Assembly (NCBI GenBank): GCA_933207985.1
Contig: OW240921.1
Location: forward strand, 108,418,236 to 108,482,235
DNA: 64,000 nucleotides
Reading direction: 5' to 3'
DNA from: Pelobates cultripes
Lineage: Eukaryota; Chordata; Amphibia; Anura; Pelobatidae
Shown here piece after piece: positions 22,601-32,624 of this stretch; position 1 is the first letter of the stretch, and the number at the start of each line of letters is the position of its first letter. A program made the position numbers and the translations under genes. A model generated the notes under the pieces. It was not told the DNA's origin, did no database searches, and was given only the letters and a program-made list of their open reading frames with translations.

Positions 22601-25600
22601 GTGACATATCGGACTCTTAATAAGTTCCCTCTCCAGTGTCTTATTTCATGAGAGCAGCAAGTTTGTACTTACAGGAATCCCCGATGCTCCAGGTCTTTTT
22701 AATAGTCAGTTAGAGAAAAGGACGTATGCCAACCTGACTTGTGTGCCAAAAGCTGGGCACAGGTGACCAACTGGGGACAGTGGGACAGAAGTTGCAAAGC
22801 ATAATACAGATTAAGAACAGCGCTTTGTGACAATATCCCAATGAGTGACACCAAATAAAATGACAAATACTCAAAACACCTTATGTGGGTTTTCCCTTTA
22901 TCCCCACATAAAAACAGAAATATACATACGATATAAGGTGGAGTATATATACAATAATTCTTCCAGTGATAGATGAAATAAAATTATCCTTGTAGGAGTT
23001 ATCTCTAAAATATAAACATAAATAAAAATAAATAGTGCAATATAGCCAATTCACGGTATAGTAGTGCAATATATATGGAAGGTAAAGCACTCACAAACAC
23101 GGAGCCAATGTAAAGGCTCAAGGATGTAGCTCTGTGGGTACTAAAGGGACCCACTTCCTTCTTGCTACTGTCTGTACTATCCAAGTATAGGATGTCCTCT
23201 CAGGATGTAGCAAAAATAAAGTACTTTATTTGAAAGTGCACAACAGTAACATAAAATACATTAAAATAAATGGAAAACCTTACAGTCTTGAAGGTTGGTC
23301 CTTGTATAAGGTGCAAAACGCGTTTCGCCTAGTTTGGAGGCTTCCTCAGTTGCTGGCTTGTGTTGTTAGGTGATTCATTTTAAATGTCCTCCCCTTTGGC
23401 GGTCTTTTTCGGCGTTTCTAGCCATCCGTGAGTTCGTCCCACTTCCGCTTCTGGTTTCGGCCTTTGCGGTCCATCCATGGAACGCAAGCGTCACGTGACG
23501 CGCGGGCGTCACGTGTCACGCTCCTGAACGTTCACATGTGACTCAAAGCTCCGGTCCTCCAGAAAATAGTCTCTCCCCAGATGGGTTCATATCACAGTCT
23601 ATCTCAAAATAAATATATTCCATATACTTCCTATGATATGTTAGTCCTTTTCCCTCTTGGTAAATACATAAGGTTTTTAGTCTCTTATGACAGTATGTTA
23701 ATTTATAAAGAACAAATAGCATCACTATGAATAAATTAGGACCGGATAAAAAATTATAATATTTTAAAATTATAAGGAATTAAAATGAATCACCTAACAA
23801 CACAAGCTAGCAACTGAGGAAGCCTCCAAACGAGGCGAAACGCGTTTTGCACCTTATACAAGGACCAACCTTCAAGACTGTAAGGTTTTCCATTTATTTT
23901 AATGTATTTTATGTTACTGTTATGCACTTTCAAATAAAGTACTTTATTTTTGCTACATCCTGAGAGGACATCCTATACTTGAATACTACAGACAGTAGCA
24001 AGAAGGAAGTGGGTCCCTTTAGTACCCACAGAGCTACATCCTTGAGCCTCTACATTGGCTCCGTGTTTGTGAGTGCTTTACCTTCCATATATATTGCACT
24101 ACTATACCGTGAATTGGCTATATTGCACTATTTCTTTTTATTTATGTTTATATTTTAGAGATAACTCCTGCAAGGATAATTTTATTTCATCTATCACTGG
24201 AAGAATTATTGTATATATACTCCAGATTAAGAACAGTGCACATGTAAAAATACAGTTTTAAATATTTTTAGGAAGAAGTTGCAAATCGGGATTATCCCAT
24301 TTCATCTGGTACATAATACGTACAGTACATATTCTTTCACACACTCAAACACATACCCCAACCATGGTGTATATAGAAAACACCTGGTAAAGAGAGGAAT
24401 TTGCTCTCTTTTCGCACAAATGGGTCTACAGCCCTTTAAATCGCAATCCATACTACTCGAAAGTACATTCAATTAACAGAATGTGTCTGCTGGATAAACC
24501 AACGAAAGTTACATTTTGAATCGCTTGTATTAATTCCAGGCTACGGATAATGTATTTCCTTGATTATGCTTGAATTATTCTCATAGTTTTGATAGTCACT
24601 TGGCTAAATTCTCTGGAGATAGGATGCAGAATTCTCCAACGATTTGTTGTAGATGTTTGTCTTTGAAAACAAGTTAAATGCCTCCGTTGGGACCCGGGCT
24701 TCCTGCTAGGTTTTGTACTTGCTTAAGCCAAGAATTAGAATTCTTTATACACAGAAATTGCCTGGAATAATCTACAGGATTAATAATTACATGATAACGT
24801 GCATTTAAAAATAATATGTATTAAGTCTTTTAAATCAAAATCAAGGGTTTTGTAAGAACTATTTAGGAAAGCCAGTTACCTATCTAAATAAACTGATAGG
24901 ATAAAATATAATAAGTTATATTATAGTAACGTATTATCGTATGGGAAAGTATTCTTATGACTAGATTAAAATCTCTACTAACACACTTTAGTAAATATCA
25001 CTCTTTATTTTCTTATAATTTTTCAAGCACTTAAGATTCTTGAACAAGGCAGAGATAAAACATAATTTACAATTGACCCTAAAAGAGACACTAAAAGCGT
25101 GTTTACGTGATCCGATTCGTGACAGCTCTTTGCTTTGTTCCATTAACAAAATCATTTCCTTCATTCATTAATATAATATTTCCATTAATATGTAAGTTCT
25201 GAATTCATTCATTCCAAAGATTTCCCTTGATACATATTGCTTGCTTGATGTTGTTCCTAGACAAGTACAAAGTAACTGCTCTTTAACTGATCCATTTCAT
25301 TACCTATTCTATTCATTTTGTGGGGCACTGGAAATACGATTGTATGAAAGACATCTTAAGAAGACTGGACATCATAAACATCCCCCAAATCTGCTACTCA
25401 TTTTATTGTCTAAATTTAAATATTTACATCACAACAATTCAGTTGAAATTCTAATTGTAGATTTAAAATTCCATTGCGTTCATAATGTCATTGTGTATAA
25501 TGAAGATGCTAGGGCAAGCTTAAAGGGACACAATAGTCACCAAAGCAACTTTAGCTTCATTATTATTATTATGTTATTATTTATATAGCGCCAACAAATT

Positions 25601-28600
25601 TCGTAGCGCTTTACAGTGGGTGGACGAACAGACATGTAGTTGTAACCAGACAAGTTGGACACACAGGAACAGAGGGGTTGAGGGCCCTGCTCAATGAGCT
25701 TACATGTTAGAGGGAGTGGGTTAAAGTGACACAAAAGGTAAGGATAGTATTAGACTAATGGCAGTTGCAAGAGAGGAATCAGTCGGGAACTATTAACAGT
25801 TTAATTGATAGGCTTTTATGAAGAAGTGGGTTTTTAATGATTTTTTGAAGGAGTGGAGACTGGGTGAGCATCTAACGGAGGAAGGAAGGGAGTTCCACAG
25901 GAAAGGTGCAGCCATGGAGAAGACTTAAAGGCGAGCATCAGAGGTGAGAGTACGGACAGAAGATAGACGTAAGTCTTCAGCAGAGCGTAAGGGCCTAGAC
26001 GGGACATATTCATGAAGCAGTTTTAGTGTATAGATCATTCCTCTGAAGTTTCACTGCTTAAATCACTGCCATTTAGGAGTTAAATACCATTTGTTTCTGG
26101 TTATGCAGCTCTAACCACACCTCTCCTGGCTGTGACACAGACAACATGAAAACAAAATGGTTTCATTGTCAATCAAATGTCAACTTACTCTAAACGTATT
26201 CACCTCCTACTCTGTAAATTGAACTTTAATTACATATAGGAGGCACATGCTGGGTCTAGCAGGCTATTAACAGAGCAAAAGATAAGTAATTTCTAAATTA
26301 AACATAATTTACAATAAAGGAAGTCTAAACATTAGATCTCTCTTTATAGGATGTGTTTAGGAAGGCTGTGTAAGTCACATGCAGGGAGGTGTGGCTAGGG
26401 CTGTATTAACAAAGTGATTTAACTCCTAATTGGCAAAGAATTGAGCAGTGAGACTGCAGGGCCATGATCTATACAACAAAACCACTTTATGAAGCTAAAG
26501 GTGTTTTGGTGACTATAGTGTCCTTTCAAGCTTGTGTGGATCAGAACTAGAAGACTTAAATTATTATTATTAATATATTATTATTAACAATAATATATTA
26601 TTATTACTATAGCACCAACATATTCAGTAGTGCGGTACAAATATAGAATGGGGATATTTAGAGGTAAAGAAGGCCCTACTCAAACAAGCTTGAAATCTAT
26701 GAGGATTTGAGGTATATATATATATATATAGGAGTCTTGTCTAAGGACATTTACTGTTGAAGTGGTCAGAGCGCAATACAAACCCGGGTTTTTCCAATTC
26801 TAAGGTGATAACATTAACACAGCTCTAACCAGCCGATATATGGTAAGTATGGTATTACCTAAATTTCTATTTGAATTTATATGTTTTGACTTGCAAGCAC
26901 ACATTCTCAGTGGCAACACCTGCAAGTCCCTACACATCAGCACTAACACACTTATATGAGATCAGGTAAATGTGTCACTGGCAGCAGGTGATGTTTTAAA
27001 GGAACACTATAGTCACCTAAACAACTTTAGCTTAATGAAGCAGTTTTGGTGTATATATCATGCTTCTCAGTGTTTCATTGCTCAATTCACTGCCATTTAG
27101 GAGTTAAATCACTTTTCTGTTTATGCAGGCCTTGCCACCTCTCCTGGCTCTGACTGACACAGCCTGCATGAAAAAAAAAACTGGTTTCACTTTCAATCAG
27201 ATGTAATTTACCTTAAACAATTGTATCTCTTTCTTTGTAAATTTAGCTTTAATCACATACAGGAGGCTCTTGCAGGGTCTAGCAAGCTATTAACATAGCA
27301 GGGGAGAAGAAAATATAAATTAAACAGAACTTGCAATAAAGGAAGGATAAACTTTAGATGACTCTTTACAGGAAGTGTTTCGGAAGGCTGTGCAAGTCAC
27401 ATGCAGGGAGGTGTGACTAGAGTTCATAAACAAAGTGGTTTAACTCCTAAATGGCAGAGAATTTAACAATGAGGCTGCAAGGGCATGTTCTATACACCAA
27501 AACTGCCTCATTAAGCTAAAGTTGTTTTGGTGACTATAGTGTCCCTTTAAGGTGATGGGGCATCAAAATCCTCCCCCAGAATTTTACTATTCCCCATATA
27601 GTACAGAGATACTCATGCAATATAGAGAGCTGGGTGTAATACAGAGATGCCCATACAATAAAACAAGCTGGGCACAAAATAAATATATCTATAAAATACA
27701 CACAGCTGGGTACAATACAGAGATAGCCAAACCACAAACAGAGCTGAGAAAAAAGTAGAGTTACAATACACAGAGCTGGGCACAATACAAAGATACTCAT
27801 AGTCTCCAACAATTTCACCTAGTCCTGATTTGGTATTAGCATTCGACACATAATCTACACAGGGTTAAAAGGAGCAGGACCCTGATTGACGCCATATTAC
27901 CGGAGCAGATGGCAATATAATTACTATGTAGTGGTAATACGGAGCCAAGGAATACTTGACATGGTTAACATAATCAAAAATTATTACAGATTAAAATCAG
28001 AATCAGATCAGTCCTCAGAGTCACAGCCCAAGTCCTGCAGTTTGAAGCATCACAACTTTTCAACTAGCTACAGCATGAGTGTCTCAGGTATCCGCAGTAG
28101 AGTGGCTGAGCACTTTAAATAAGATAGTGGGTATGTGCAGTAGGAGTTAGTAAAACTATTAATGACAAGCAGCATAGTGCTCTGTGTGAAAAAATGTTCC
28201 CTTCCCCTTGTCATCCCTGGACTTTCCTTGCTTTATCTATATTAATTATATATTTGAGTAAATTCCATTGAATAATCAGCCCTCATGCAGTCACTGGGGC
28301 TATTGGGGGAGAGAAAAAGTTAAAGGCACACTATAGTCACCTTAACAACTTTAGCTTAATGAAGCAGTTTTGGTGTATAGAACATGCTCCTGCAGCCTCA
28401 ATGATCAATCCTCTGCCATTTAGGAGTTAAATCCCTTTGTTTATGAACCCTAGTCACACCTCCCTGCATGTGACTTGCACAGCCTTCCATAAACACTTCC
28501 TGTAAAGAGAGCCCTATTTAGGCTTTCTTTATTGCAAGTTCTGTTTAATTAAGATTTTCTTATCCCCTGCTATGTTAATAGCTTGCTAGATCCTGCAAGA

Positions 28601-31600
28601 GCCTCCTGTATGTGATTAAAGTTCAATTTAGAGATTGAGATACAATTATTTAAGGTAAATTACATCTGTTTGAAAGTGAAACCAGTTTTTTTTTCATGCA
28701 GGCTCTGTCAATCATAGCCAGGGGAGGTGTGGCTAGGGCTGCATAAACAGAAAAAGTGATTTAACTCCTAAATGACAGTGAATTGAGCAGTGAAATGATC
28801 TATACACTAAAACTGGGGAATGATCTATACACTAAAACTGCTTTATTTAGCTAAAGTAACTTAGGTGACTATAGTGTTCCTTTAATATTACATACTTACA
28901 TTTGGAGCCAGGAGCTGTGGCTGTTGCAGAGCTCTCTGTGTGTTATATCCGCTATGGCTTCTAGCTTCTCTATTCTGTAATCACTATTACCCCGCCCCTT
29001 GGTGCTATCAGCCAATGATGGCTCTGCAATAGAGAGGCAAATAGAATGTCTCCACTCTGGGGCTGCTGTCTCTGTTACCCAAATAACAACTTAATGAAAA
29101 TTCCTTATTAAAGGACACTAGGCATGTGCAAAACCTGCTGAAACAGGGCAGATTTCTAACCAGCCCCATTGTTTTGACATTCCTAGATGGTACCAATGAG
29201 GGAGTAGGGTCCCTGCAGAACTGAAAGCGTGAAAGTGACACCATTTTTTTCCCCATAGTTGTTTGGCTTACTGCCCTCCCCATCCAGAAAAATAATTTTA
29301 GCGTTTCTAAACTGCTGCAAATAAATGTTTTCCCCCTTTTAAAAAACAGAGTTAAAAATAGGTTTCACAACATGATGAAAAAGGTGGACATAAACCAGTT
29401 GTGACACTAGGTGGCGTTAGCATCCCACAGATTTTCTCATTAATGATGTTATCAGACAGATACTGCATGGCTCTTGATCAGTTCCTCTCTATGTTAACGC
29501 TATACCCTGTACCTACCTGCAGCTATATTCATTGCCCAAACCTGCCTTGCCCTTGAGGTGTCGGTAGGGAAGAATAATCAGATTAAGGCTCGTAATGGGA
29601 CGGATATTACGCTGCCCTGCACATTCGCATCCTGTATTGGGTTTGAAGATGTGACGTTTTCCTGGACATATAGGACAGACAATGACACATTCAAGGCAGA
29701 AGAAGTGAGTATATACTGAATAAAATACACAAAATTAAATCTGACAAAAATATTTAAATAAGTGAGCGAATTAAAAAAAAGAAAAGTTTTTCCCTTTTGT
29801 ACTTATACTAACTTCGACACCTGAAAAAAAAATAAAAAAAATAGTAACTCAGATTGATTTATTAGTCCTGATTATTAAAAATCCCCAATAAGTCTAGGAT
29901 TGCAATTCAATTTTGGAAGTTATTGCTTTAATCGACTTTAATGTTACAACCCTGACCTATTCACCAAGTCTTACCTGATTCTTCTTTGAATGTGTAACAT
30001 TATCCCCAAATAGTTTCAGGAAATCTTTTCTTTACCCCGTTCCTATTTTTCCTACTTCACTAAACAATTTTCTTCTCCATTCCTCTTTCAATTTCATTAT
30101 CTTGCTATACCTTCCCTGTTGAACTTTTCCTGAATCAATCTGTGCTATATTTTCACCCTACGCCATGACAGTTTTGTTCCTCCGGTTTCATTTACTACTT
30201 TAATATCTCTTTTCCTTACAGCTCTATAAGGGGACCCTAAAAAACAAGAAGTCAATGCCCAAGTCTGTGCCAATTCTAAACATAAATGAACGGATGGATC
30301 GGGTGGAACTGATTCCTAGCAACAACACCAAAGATTACAACTTGTCCTTGATCTTGAAGAATGTCGATTTTAGTGATGCTGGCCGGTATACCTGTATAGT
30401 GACTAACAAGAAGGAGAAAAATGCTAGCCATAATGCTACCGTGTACCTAACTGTGGTGGACAAGTGTGAGTGTCACTGGTCTGTTCCATCAGGGGCAAAT
30501 TAAGTACTAGTAATCATGTCCTCTCTGTGTTACAGAGGATTCTTCAAACATTGCAGCAGAAAATACGTTAAGAGCGTAGAGGTTAAAAACCCCAAAGTGG
30601 CCTAGCAAAGTGATCAAAGCAGGTTAACAAGTTGTGTTTTAGAGAACAGAGATGTTCTTTTCTAAAACACTTTGTTTTTATAAAATATGAATGGGATACG
30701 GTATGAAATAGTTGAAAACATTTGAACAGTGTTCCATTGTAGGTGGGTATTGTTATGGAAGCAAACTCTCACACCTCTTGGATGCCTCTAGTGAGTGTTG
30801 TGCTATGTTACCTTGGACAGCTACTCACTCCCATGAGAGCAAGCCTCTCGCCTAGTCACTACCGACCATGTGACTAGATGATATACCATCCCGCTCAGGC
30901 TTGTCCAGTTTATGTACATTATAAATCGATAGATAGACCATGCACTATAATCAGGGGTAAGCAACCTTCGGCACTCCAGATGCTGTGGACATCTACCCTG
31001 ATGCTTTACCAGCATTATGGCTGTAAGAGCATCGTGAGAGATGTAGTCCACAACATCTGATGTGAGGAAGGTTGCCTATCACTGCACTATATATAAGTAG
31101 ATAGTCACTGTTTAGAAAACCCTGTACAGTACAGCTTCCGTGGGTACCTATCAGGGCAGTTTTAAGGTTGTTAGAATATTCTGCTCTGTATCACTGGCCT
31201 ATAGTATAATTTGTTCATTTTATTAGTACATTTTCCTACACCTCTTGTTTCACTGTCTTTTCAGCAGCATTTGCTTCTATTGATCCAACAGAGATTGTTG
31301 AGGCCTGTTAAAATTGGCTCCATTCTTCTCTTATCAGGACTCTTTCAGGTCTACACTCCATTGTGTTTCCTGGCCTGTAAACACTGTTTTTATATAAACG
31401 CAGGTTTGACTCCAACAAATCAGTAATTGTTCCCACTGCATTCGGCATTGTCTGGTGTTTGTGAGTAAGTGGAATAACTAGTGAGGAAACCATCACCTGT
31501 TGCTCAGATTACTGATCAGATAGCACCGCATGTGAAGGGTCTTCTCATGGCTCACTAGTGCTCCCTGGTGGTGCTAGGAGGAAGGGCAGATTACTTACCG

Positions 31601-32624
31601 GGGAAATTTCTGCATCCCAAGCTGGGGACCAGAAACCCTGCTCCCATTAAATTATGTAACATATCTATTGTGAAAATGGAATGTTGAATTCGAGTCAATA
31701 AGTCTGAGAGCTCCCTTTTTACCTACCTATTGTTTTATGTATCTCTTTGTAATCCGTGGCACTGACCAGTCCACTACCTCTTGTTAATCACATCGGTTGA
31801 TGTTTCATGAATTCTTTGACCCCCTGTGTATCACACCATCTCGTTTTTACTGAGTGTTGTCCAGTTTTCCTGTGTTGTATCAGATCATTAGACTCATATG
31901 ATGGTTCAAAGTCTACTAGAATAATAGTCCCTGGCCTTATTACTGTTATACTAATTGTGTATACTAATGGTTCAGACTTTTGGAACAATATCATATGAGC
32001 ACTTTTGAAATATCTCATTGTGTATTTCCTTGAACAGATCCACTAAATTTAGGACTTCACTAAACCTTACTGCCATCTACGCTCACAGTTTGTCTTTTAA
32101 ACTCATGTATCATGTATCATGTCTTCCTTATTCCATTCTTTTTGTGCGTTTTATGCCAAACTATCGAAGTTTTGTATTTCATATGCTGACTCCATGTCTC
32201 CTTCTGCAGTTGAAGTTGTGGACAACACCCTAACTCTAATTATTGCTAGTGCCGTTGGTGGTGTGATTGGACTTCTTATATTAATTCTGGTCATGAAGAA
32301 GATTATTACCTTCATCATCAAGAGGAACCAGGACAAGAAGTGAGTATTGATGGGGGTGTATTTGTGTAGGAGGTGGCATTATGGTTGTAGGTGTGGGGTT
32401 GCATATTTATATGAAAGTTACATGCAGAAAGGGGAGTTGGGTCAGCTTTAGAACATGCATTCAGAGGAATCTAGAAGGTTGACTATCAATCAGATTTCTG
32501 GTAATAATGCAAAGATGTCTTATTTGCTTTTGTTCGTAGGAAGGACTGTCTTGTGAGCTCATCTGTCAATGAAAATACAGATAATGCTTCCAAACCTGAA
32601 AGCAAAGCCAAACCTAAAGCATAA
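7554..32624 (+). CDS. SCN4B: SCN4B gene, five coding exons (joined CDS span)
   Basis: Sodium channel beta-4 subunit: a single-pass type I membrane protein that binds Nav alpha subunits and tunes their gating. Coding exons are 7554-7647, 29523-29704, 30222-30465, 32210-32339 and 32540-32624, giving 735 nt (244 residues plus TAA). All introns are GT-AG with phases 1, 0, 1, 2. The joined product has a signal peptide (hydrophobic about 26-41), a V-type Ig domain (about 43-172) with Cys64 and Cys150 as the core pair, an extra Cys69 at the position that bridges to the alpha subunit in mammalian beta-4, a transmembrane helix (about 181-202), and a lysine-rich tail. Human beta-4 is 228 residues; the excess here lies in the leader and tail. 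N-X-S/T sites include Asn56, 85, 126, 132, 159 and 163. The residues EVSVGK, NGT, LPCTF, GFED and EVDNT-like VVDNT are shared with mammalian beta-4, which separates it from beta-1, 2 and 3. The neighbouring TMPRSS4 supports orthology. Confidence 0.95.
8886..9395. mobile_element. T2-like MITE copy, degraded
   Basis: It starts TTAAAGAGTTACTCCAGG with the GACCACTTCA/TGAAGTGGTC hairpin typical of the other copies in this window, and ends with CCATAACCACTAAG...GTGATGGTGC. The right TTAA is not clear. Confidence 0.45.
10921..11123. mobile_element. hAT-like MITE, 203 bp, perfect 8-bp target duplication
   Basis: The ends are TAGTGATGTCCCGAACTGTT and its inverted copy AACAGTTCGGGACATCACTA, with several inner GGTTCGC/GCGAACC inverted blocks. 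Flanks are ATGGGGAA at 10913-10920 and 11124-11131, identical 8-bp duplications. The open frames across it are chance. Confidence 0.88.
11820..13215. repeat. GT-rich minisatellite, TGTGGGTGCTGTATGTC units
   Basis: Many units of 15-24 bp of the type GTCTGTGGGTGCTGTGTAT. All + frames read as Val-Cys-Gly repeats and the - frames as His-Thr-Pro repeats; none is a gene. Confidence 0.95.
13355..13596. repeat. Five consecutive GC-rich hairpins
   Basis: Near-perfect inverted repeats follow one another: 13355-13395, 13391-13440 (stem CTCTCGCGAGAT...), 13444-13476 (CCCGGCGGAGCT), 13531-13559 (AGAGCCGGCGCT) and 13571-13596 (CAGGGGAGATC). They lie in the right part of the 11694-13676 element. Confidence 0.85.
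15592..15925 (+). mobile_element. L1-type LINE remnant, reverse transcriptase part
   Basis: The + frame encodes [20 protein letters not shown] and [13 protein letters not shown]: the YADD catalytic motif and the following thumb-proximal KxxxNxxKS pattern of L1 ORF2 reverse transcriptase. A stop and a frame break follow near 15752. Continuation of the same ORF2 is found at 17548, so about 1.6 kb separates the two pieces. Decayed and non-functional. Confidence 0.8.
15926..17547. mobile_element. Sequence inserted between the two L1 pieces
   Basis: The L1 coding homology stops near 15925 and resumes at 17548. The intervening DNA includes the BCO2-like exon (16502-16667) and AT-rich sequence of unknown origin. 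I could not read a clear target-site duplication, so insertion is inferred from the interrupted homology. Confidence 0.5.
16502..16667 (+). pseudogene. Orphan exon resembling carotenoid oxygenase BCO2 (fragment)
   Basis: A pyrimidine-rich tract and CCAAG precede a frame encoding [30 protein letters not shown] and [14 protein letters not shown], then TGA at once. This is the segment around the HWFDG motif (an iron-ligand region) of the RPE65/BCO carotenoid cleavage family and is closest to BCO2 by the SYKAN and VVSEFGT stretches. A splice acceptor still stands in front, so this is a copied genomic exon rather than a processed cDNA. No flanking exons of the family are visible, and the homology stops where the family continues with DPC. 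It sits inside a 1.6-kb insertion in an L1 remnant in SCN4B intron 1. It is most likely non-functional. Confidence 0.75.
17548..18480 (+). mobile_element. L1-type LINE remnant, ORF2 C-terminal part
   Basis: The + strand frames encode [51 protein letters not shown] and then a [18 protein letters not shown] zinc-knuckle-like motif near 18140-18200, which is the order seen in L1 ORF2 after the reverse transcriptase. In-frame stops (near 17664 and at 18002) show decay. A segment at 18030-18095 that resembles a T2-like repeat end interrupts it. The 3' end may extend to the A-rich stretch near 18840. Confidence 0.8.
19186..19358. repeat. Inverted repeat with about 75-bp arms
   Basis: Arms 19186-19260 and 19284-19358 are complementary with few mismatches (for example TAAACC...AAACAAAG paired with CTTTGTTTG...GGTTTA), separated by about 23 bp. 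Confidence 0.85.
22824..24222. mobile_element. Palindromic element, 1.4 kb, with 17-bp flanking direct repeats
   Basis: Arms of about 440 bp (about 22938-23385 and 23775-24222) are inverted copies; both contain the GGCGAAACGCGTTTTGCACC-like core common in frog repeats. The spacer of about 390 bp is GC-rich on the left. Flanks CAGATTAAGAACAG(C/T)GC at 22807-22823 and 24223-24239 are direct repeats with one mismatch, the size expected of a retrotransposition target duplication. The open frames in the arms mirror each other and are not genes. Confidence 0.75.
25520..26528. mobile_element. T2-like MITE carrying a nested GCGCTTTACA repeat
   Basis: It begins TTAAAGGGACACAATAGTCACC and ends GACTATAGTGTCCTTTCA (TTAA changed to TTCA). 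The T2-like sequence is interrupted at about 25558-26012 by another repeat and resumes with AGCAGTTTTAGTGTATAGAT. Confidence 0.7.
25558..26012. mobile_element. ATTATTAT-TATATAGCGCCAACA repeat (nested)
   Basis: It starts with an ATT run, then TTATATAGCGCCAACAAATT and GTAGCGCTTTACA, then about 400 bp of unique-looking sequence. The same module occurs at 3475-3620, 26565-26700, 49480-49640 (inverted) and 57460-57520. It is an interspersed repeat of unassigned class. Confidence 0.65.
26565..26700 (+). repeat. Degraded copy of the GCGCTTTACA-type repeat
   Basis: An ATT-rich start, TATAGCACCAACATATTCAG and GCCCTACTCAAACAAGCTTG match the family consensus seen at 25558. A (TA)n run follows at 26711-26732. 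Confidence 0.55.
26996..27550. mobile_element. T2/Kolobok-like MITE, 555 bp, TTAA at both ends
   Basis: It runs from TTAAAGGAACACTATAGTCA to TGACTATAGTGTCCCTTTAA, with inverted terminal repeats of about 125 bp that include the CAACTTTAGCTTAATGAAGC block. TTAA at both ends is the expected target duplication. Non-coding. Confidence 0.85.
27595..27802. repeat. Tandem array, AGCTGGGCACAATACAGAGA units
   Basis: Six or so degraded units of about 30-40 bp directly to the right of the 26996-27550 MITE. Confidence 0.65.
28320..28885. mobile_element. T2/Kolobok-like MITE, 566 bp, TTAA at both ends
   Basis: Ends are TTAAAGGCACACTATAGTCA and TGACTATAGTGTTCCTTTAA. It is the same family as 26996-27550 in inverted interior orientation, with a short tandem duplication of ATGATCTATACACTAAAACT at 28796-28830. 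Confidence 0.85.
29523..29704 (+). CDS. SCN4B: SCN4B coding exon 2 (first half of Ig domain)
   Basis: Acceptor CTGCAG at 29517-29522, donor GTGAGT at 29705; 182 nt, entering in phase 1 and leaving in phase 0. It encodes the end of the signal peptide and mature residues starting LEVSVGK, then NGT, LPCTF, the second cysteine of the ASC motif, GFED and the B/C-strand tryptophan WTY. These match mammalian beta-4 closely. Intron 1 before it is 21.9 kb. Confidence 0.95.
30222..30465 (+). CDS. SCN4B: SCN4B coding exon 3 (second half of Ig domain)
   Basis: Acceptor TTACAG ends at 30221; donor GTGAGT starts at 30466; 244 nt leaving in phase 1. It encodes [22 protein letters not shown], then [19 protein letters not shown] with the canonical V-set D-x-G-x-Y-x-C motif (Cys150), and ends at VVDK. 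This is the exon with the strongest Ig signature. The intron before it is 517 bp and the one after is 1,744 bp. Confidence 0.96.
30953..31083. mobile_element. hAT-like MITE, CAGGGGTAAGCAACC ends, in SCN4B intron 3
   Basis: Left CAGGGGTAAGCAACCTTCGG and right GGAAGGTTGCCTATCACTG are inverted. The interior has GCACTCCAGATG and GTAGTCCACAACATCTGATG, also inverted. The flanks ACTATAAT and CACTATAT are similar but not identical. A related copy is at 42782-42905. Confidence 0.65.
32210..32339 (+). CDS. SCN4B: SCN4B coding exon 4 (transmembrane segment)
   Basis: Acceptor TTCTGCAG ends at 32209; donor GTGAGT starts at 32340; 130 nt, phase 1 in and phase 2 out. It encodes [10 protein letters not shown], the transmembrane stretch with the beta-4 signature [12 protein letters not shown], then [15 protein letters not shown]. 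The basic/hydrophobic stretch after the membrane corresponds to the cytoplasmic peptide of mammalian beta-4 that acts as an open-channel blocker underlying resurgent sodium current. Confidence 0.96.
32540..32624 (+). CDS. SCN4B: SCN4B coding exon 5 (C-terminal tail and stop)
   Basis: Acceptor TTCGTAG ends at 32539; one base completes the lysine codon split by the intron. It encodes [15 protein letters not shown], like the ECLVSSS segment of mammalian beta-4, and a Lys/Pro-rich end. The stop is TAA 32622-32624. The 3' UTR follows; AATAAA hexamers lie at 33852 and 34342, but I cannot tell which, if either, is used. Confidence 0.94.

Larger units (their letters stand above)
7648..29522 (+). other. 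SCN4B: SCN4B intron 1 (21.9 kb)
   Basis: Donor GTAAGT, acceptor CTGCAG. Contents other than the elements listed separately (for example 9400-10900, 13700-15590, 18500-19180, 19360-22800, 24240-25520) are AT-rich non-coding DNA with scattered repeat scraps. No other conserved exon was seen apart from the orphan BCO2-like fragment. Confidence 0.75.
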
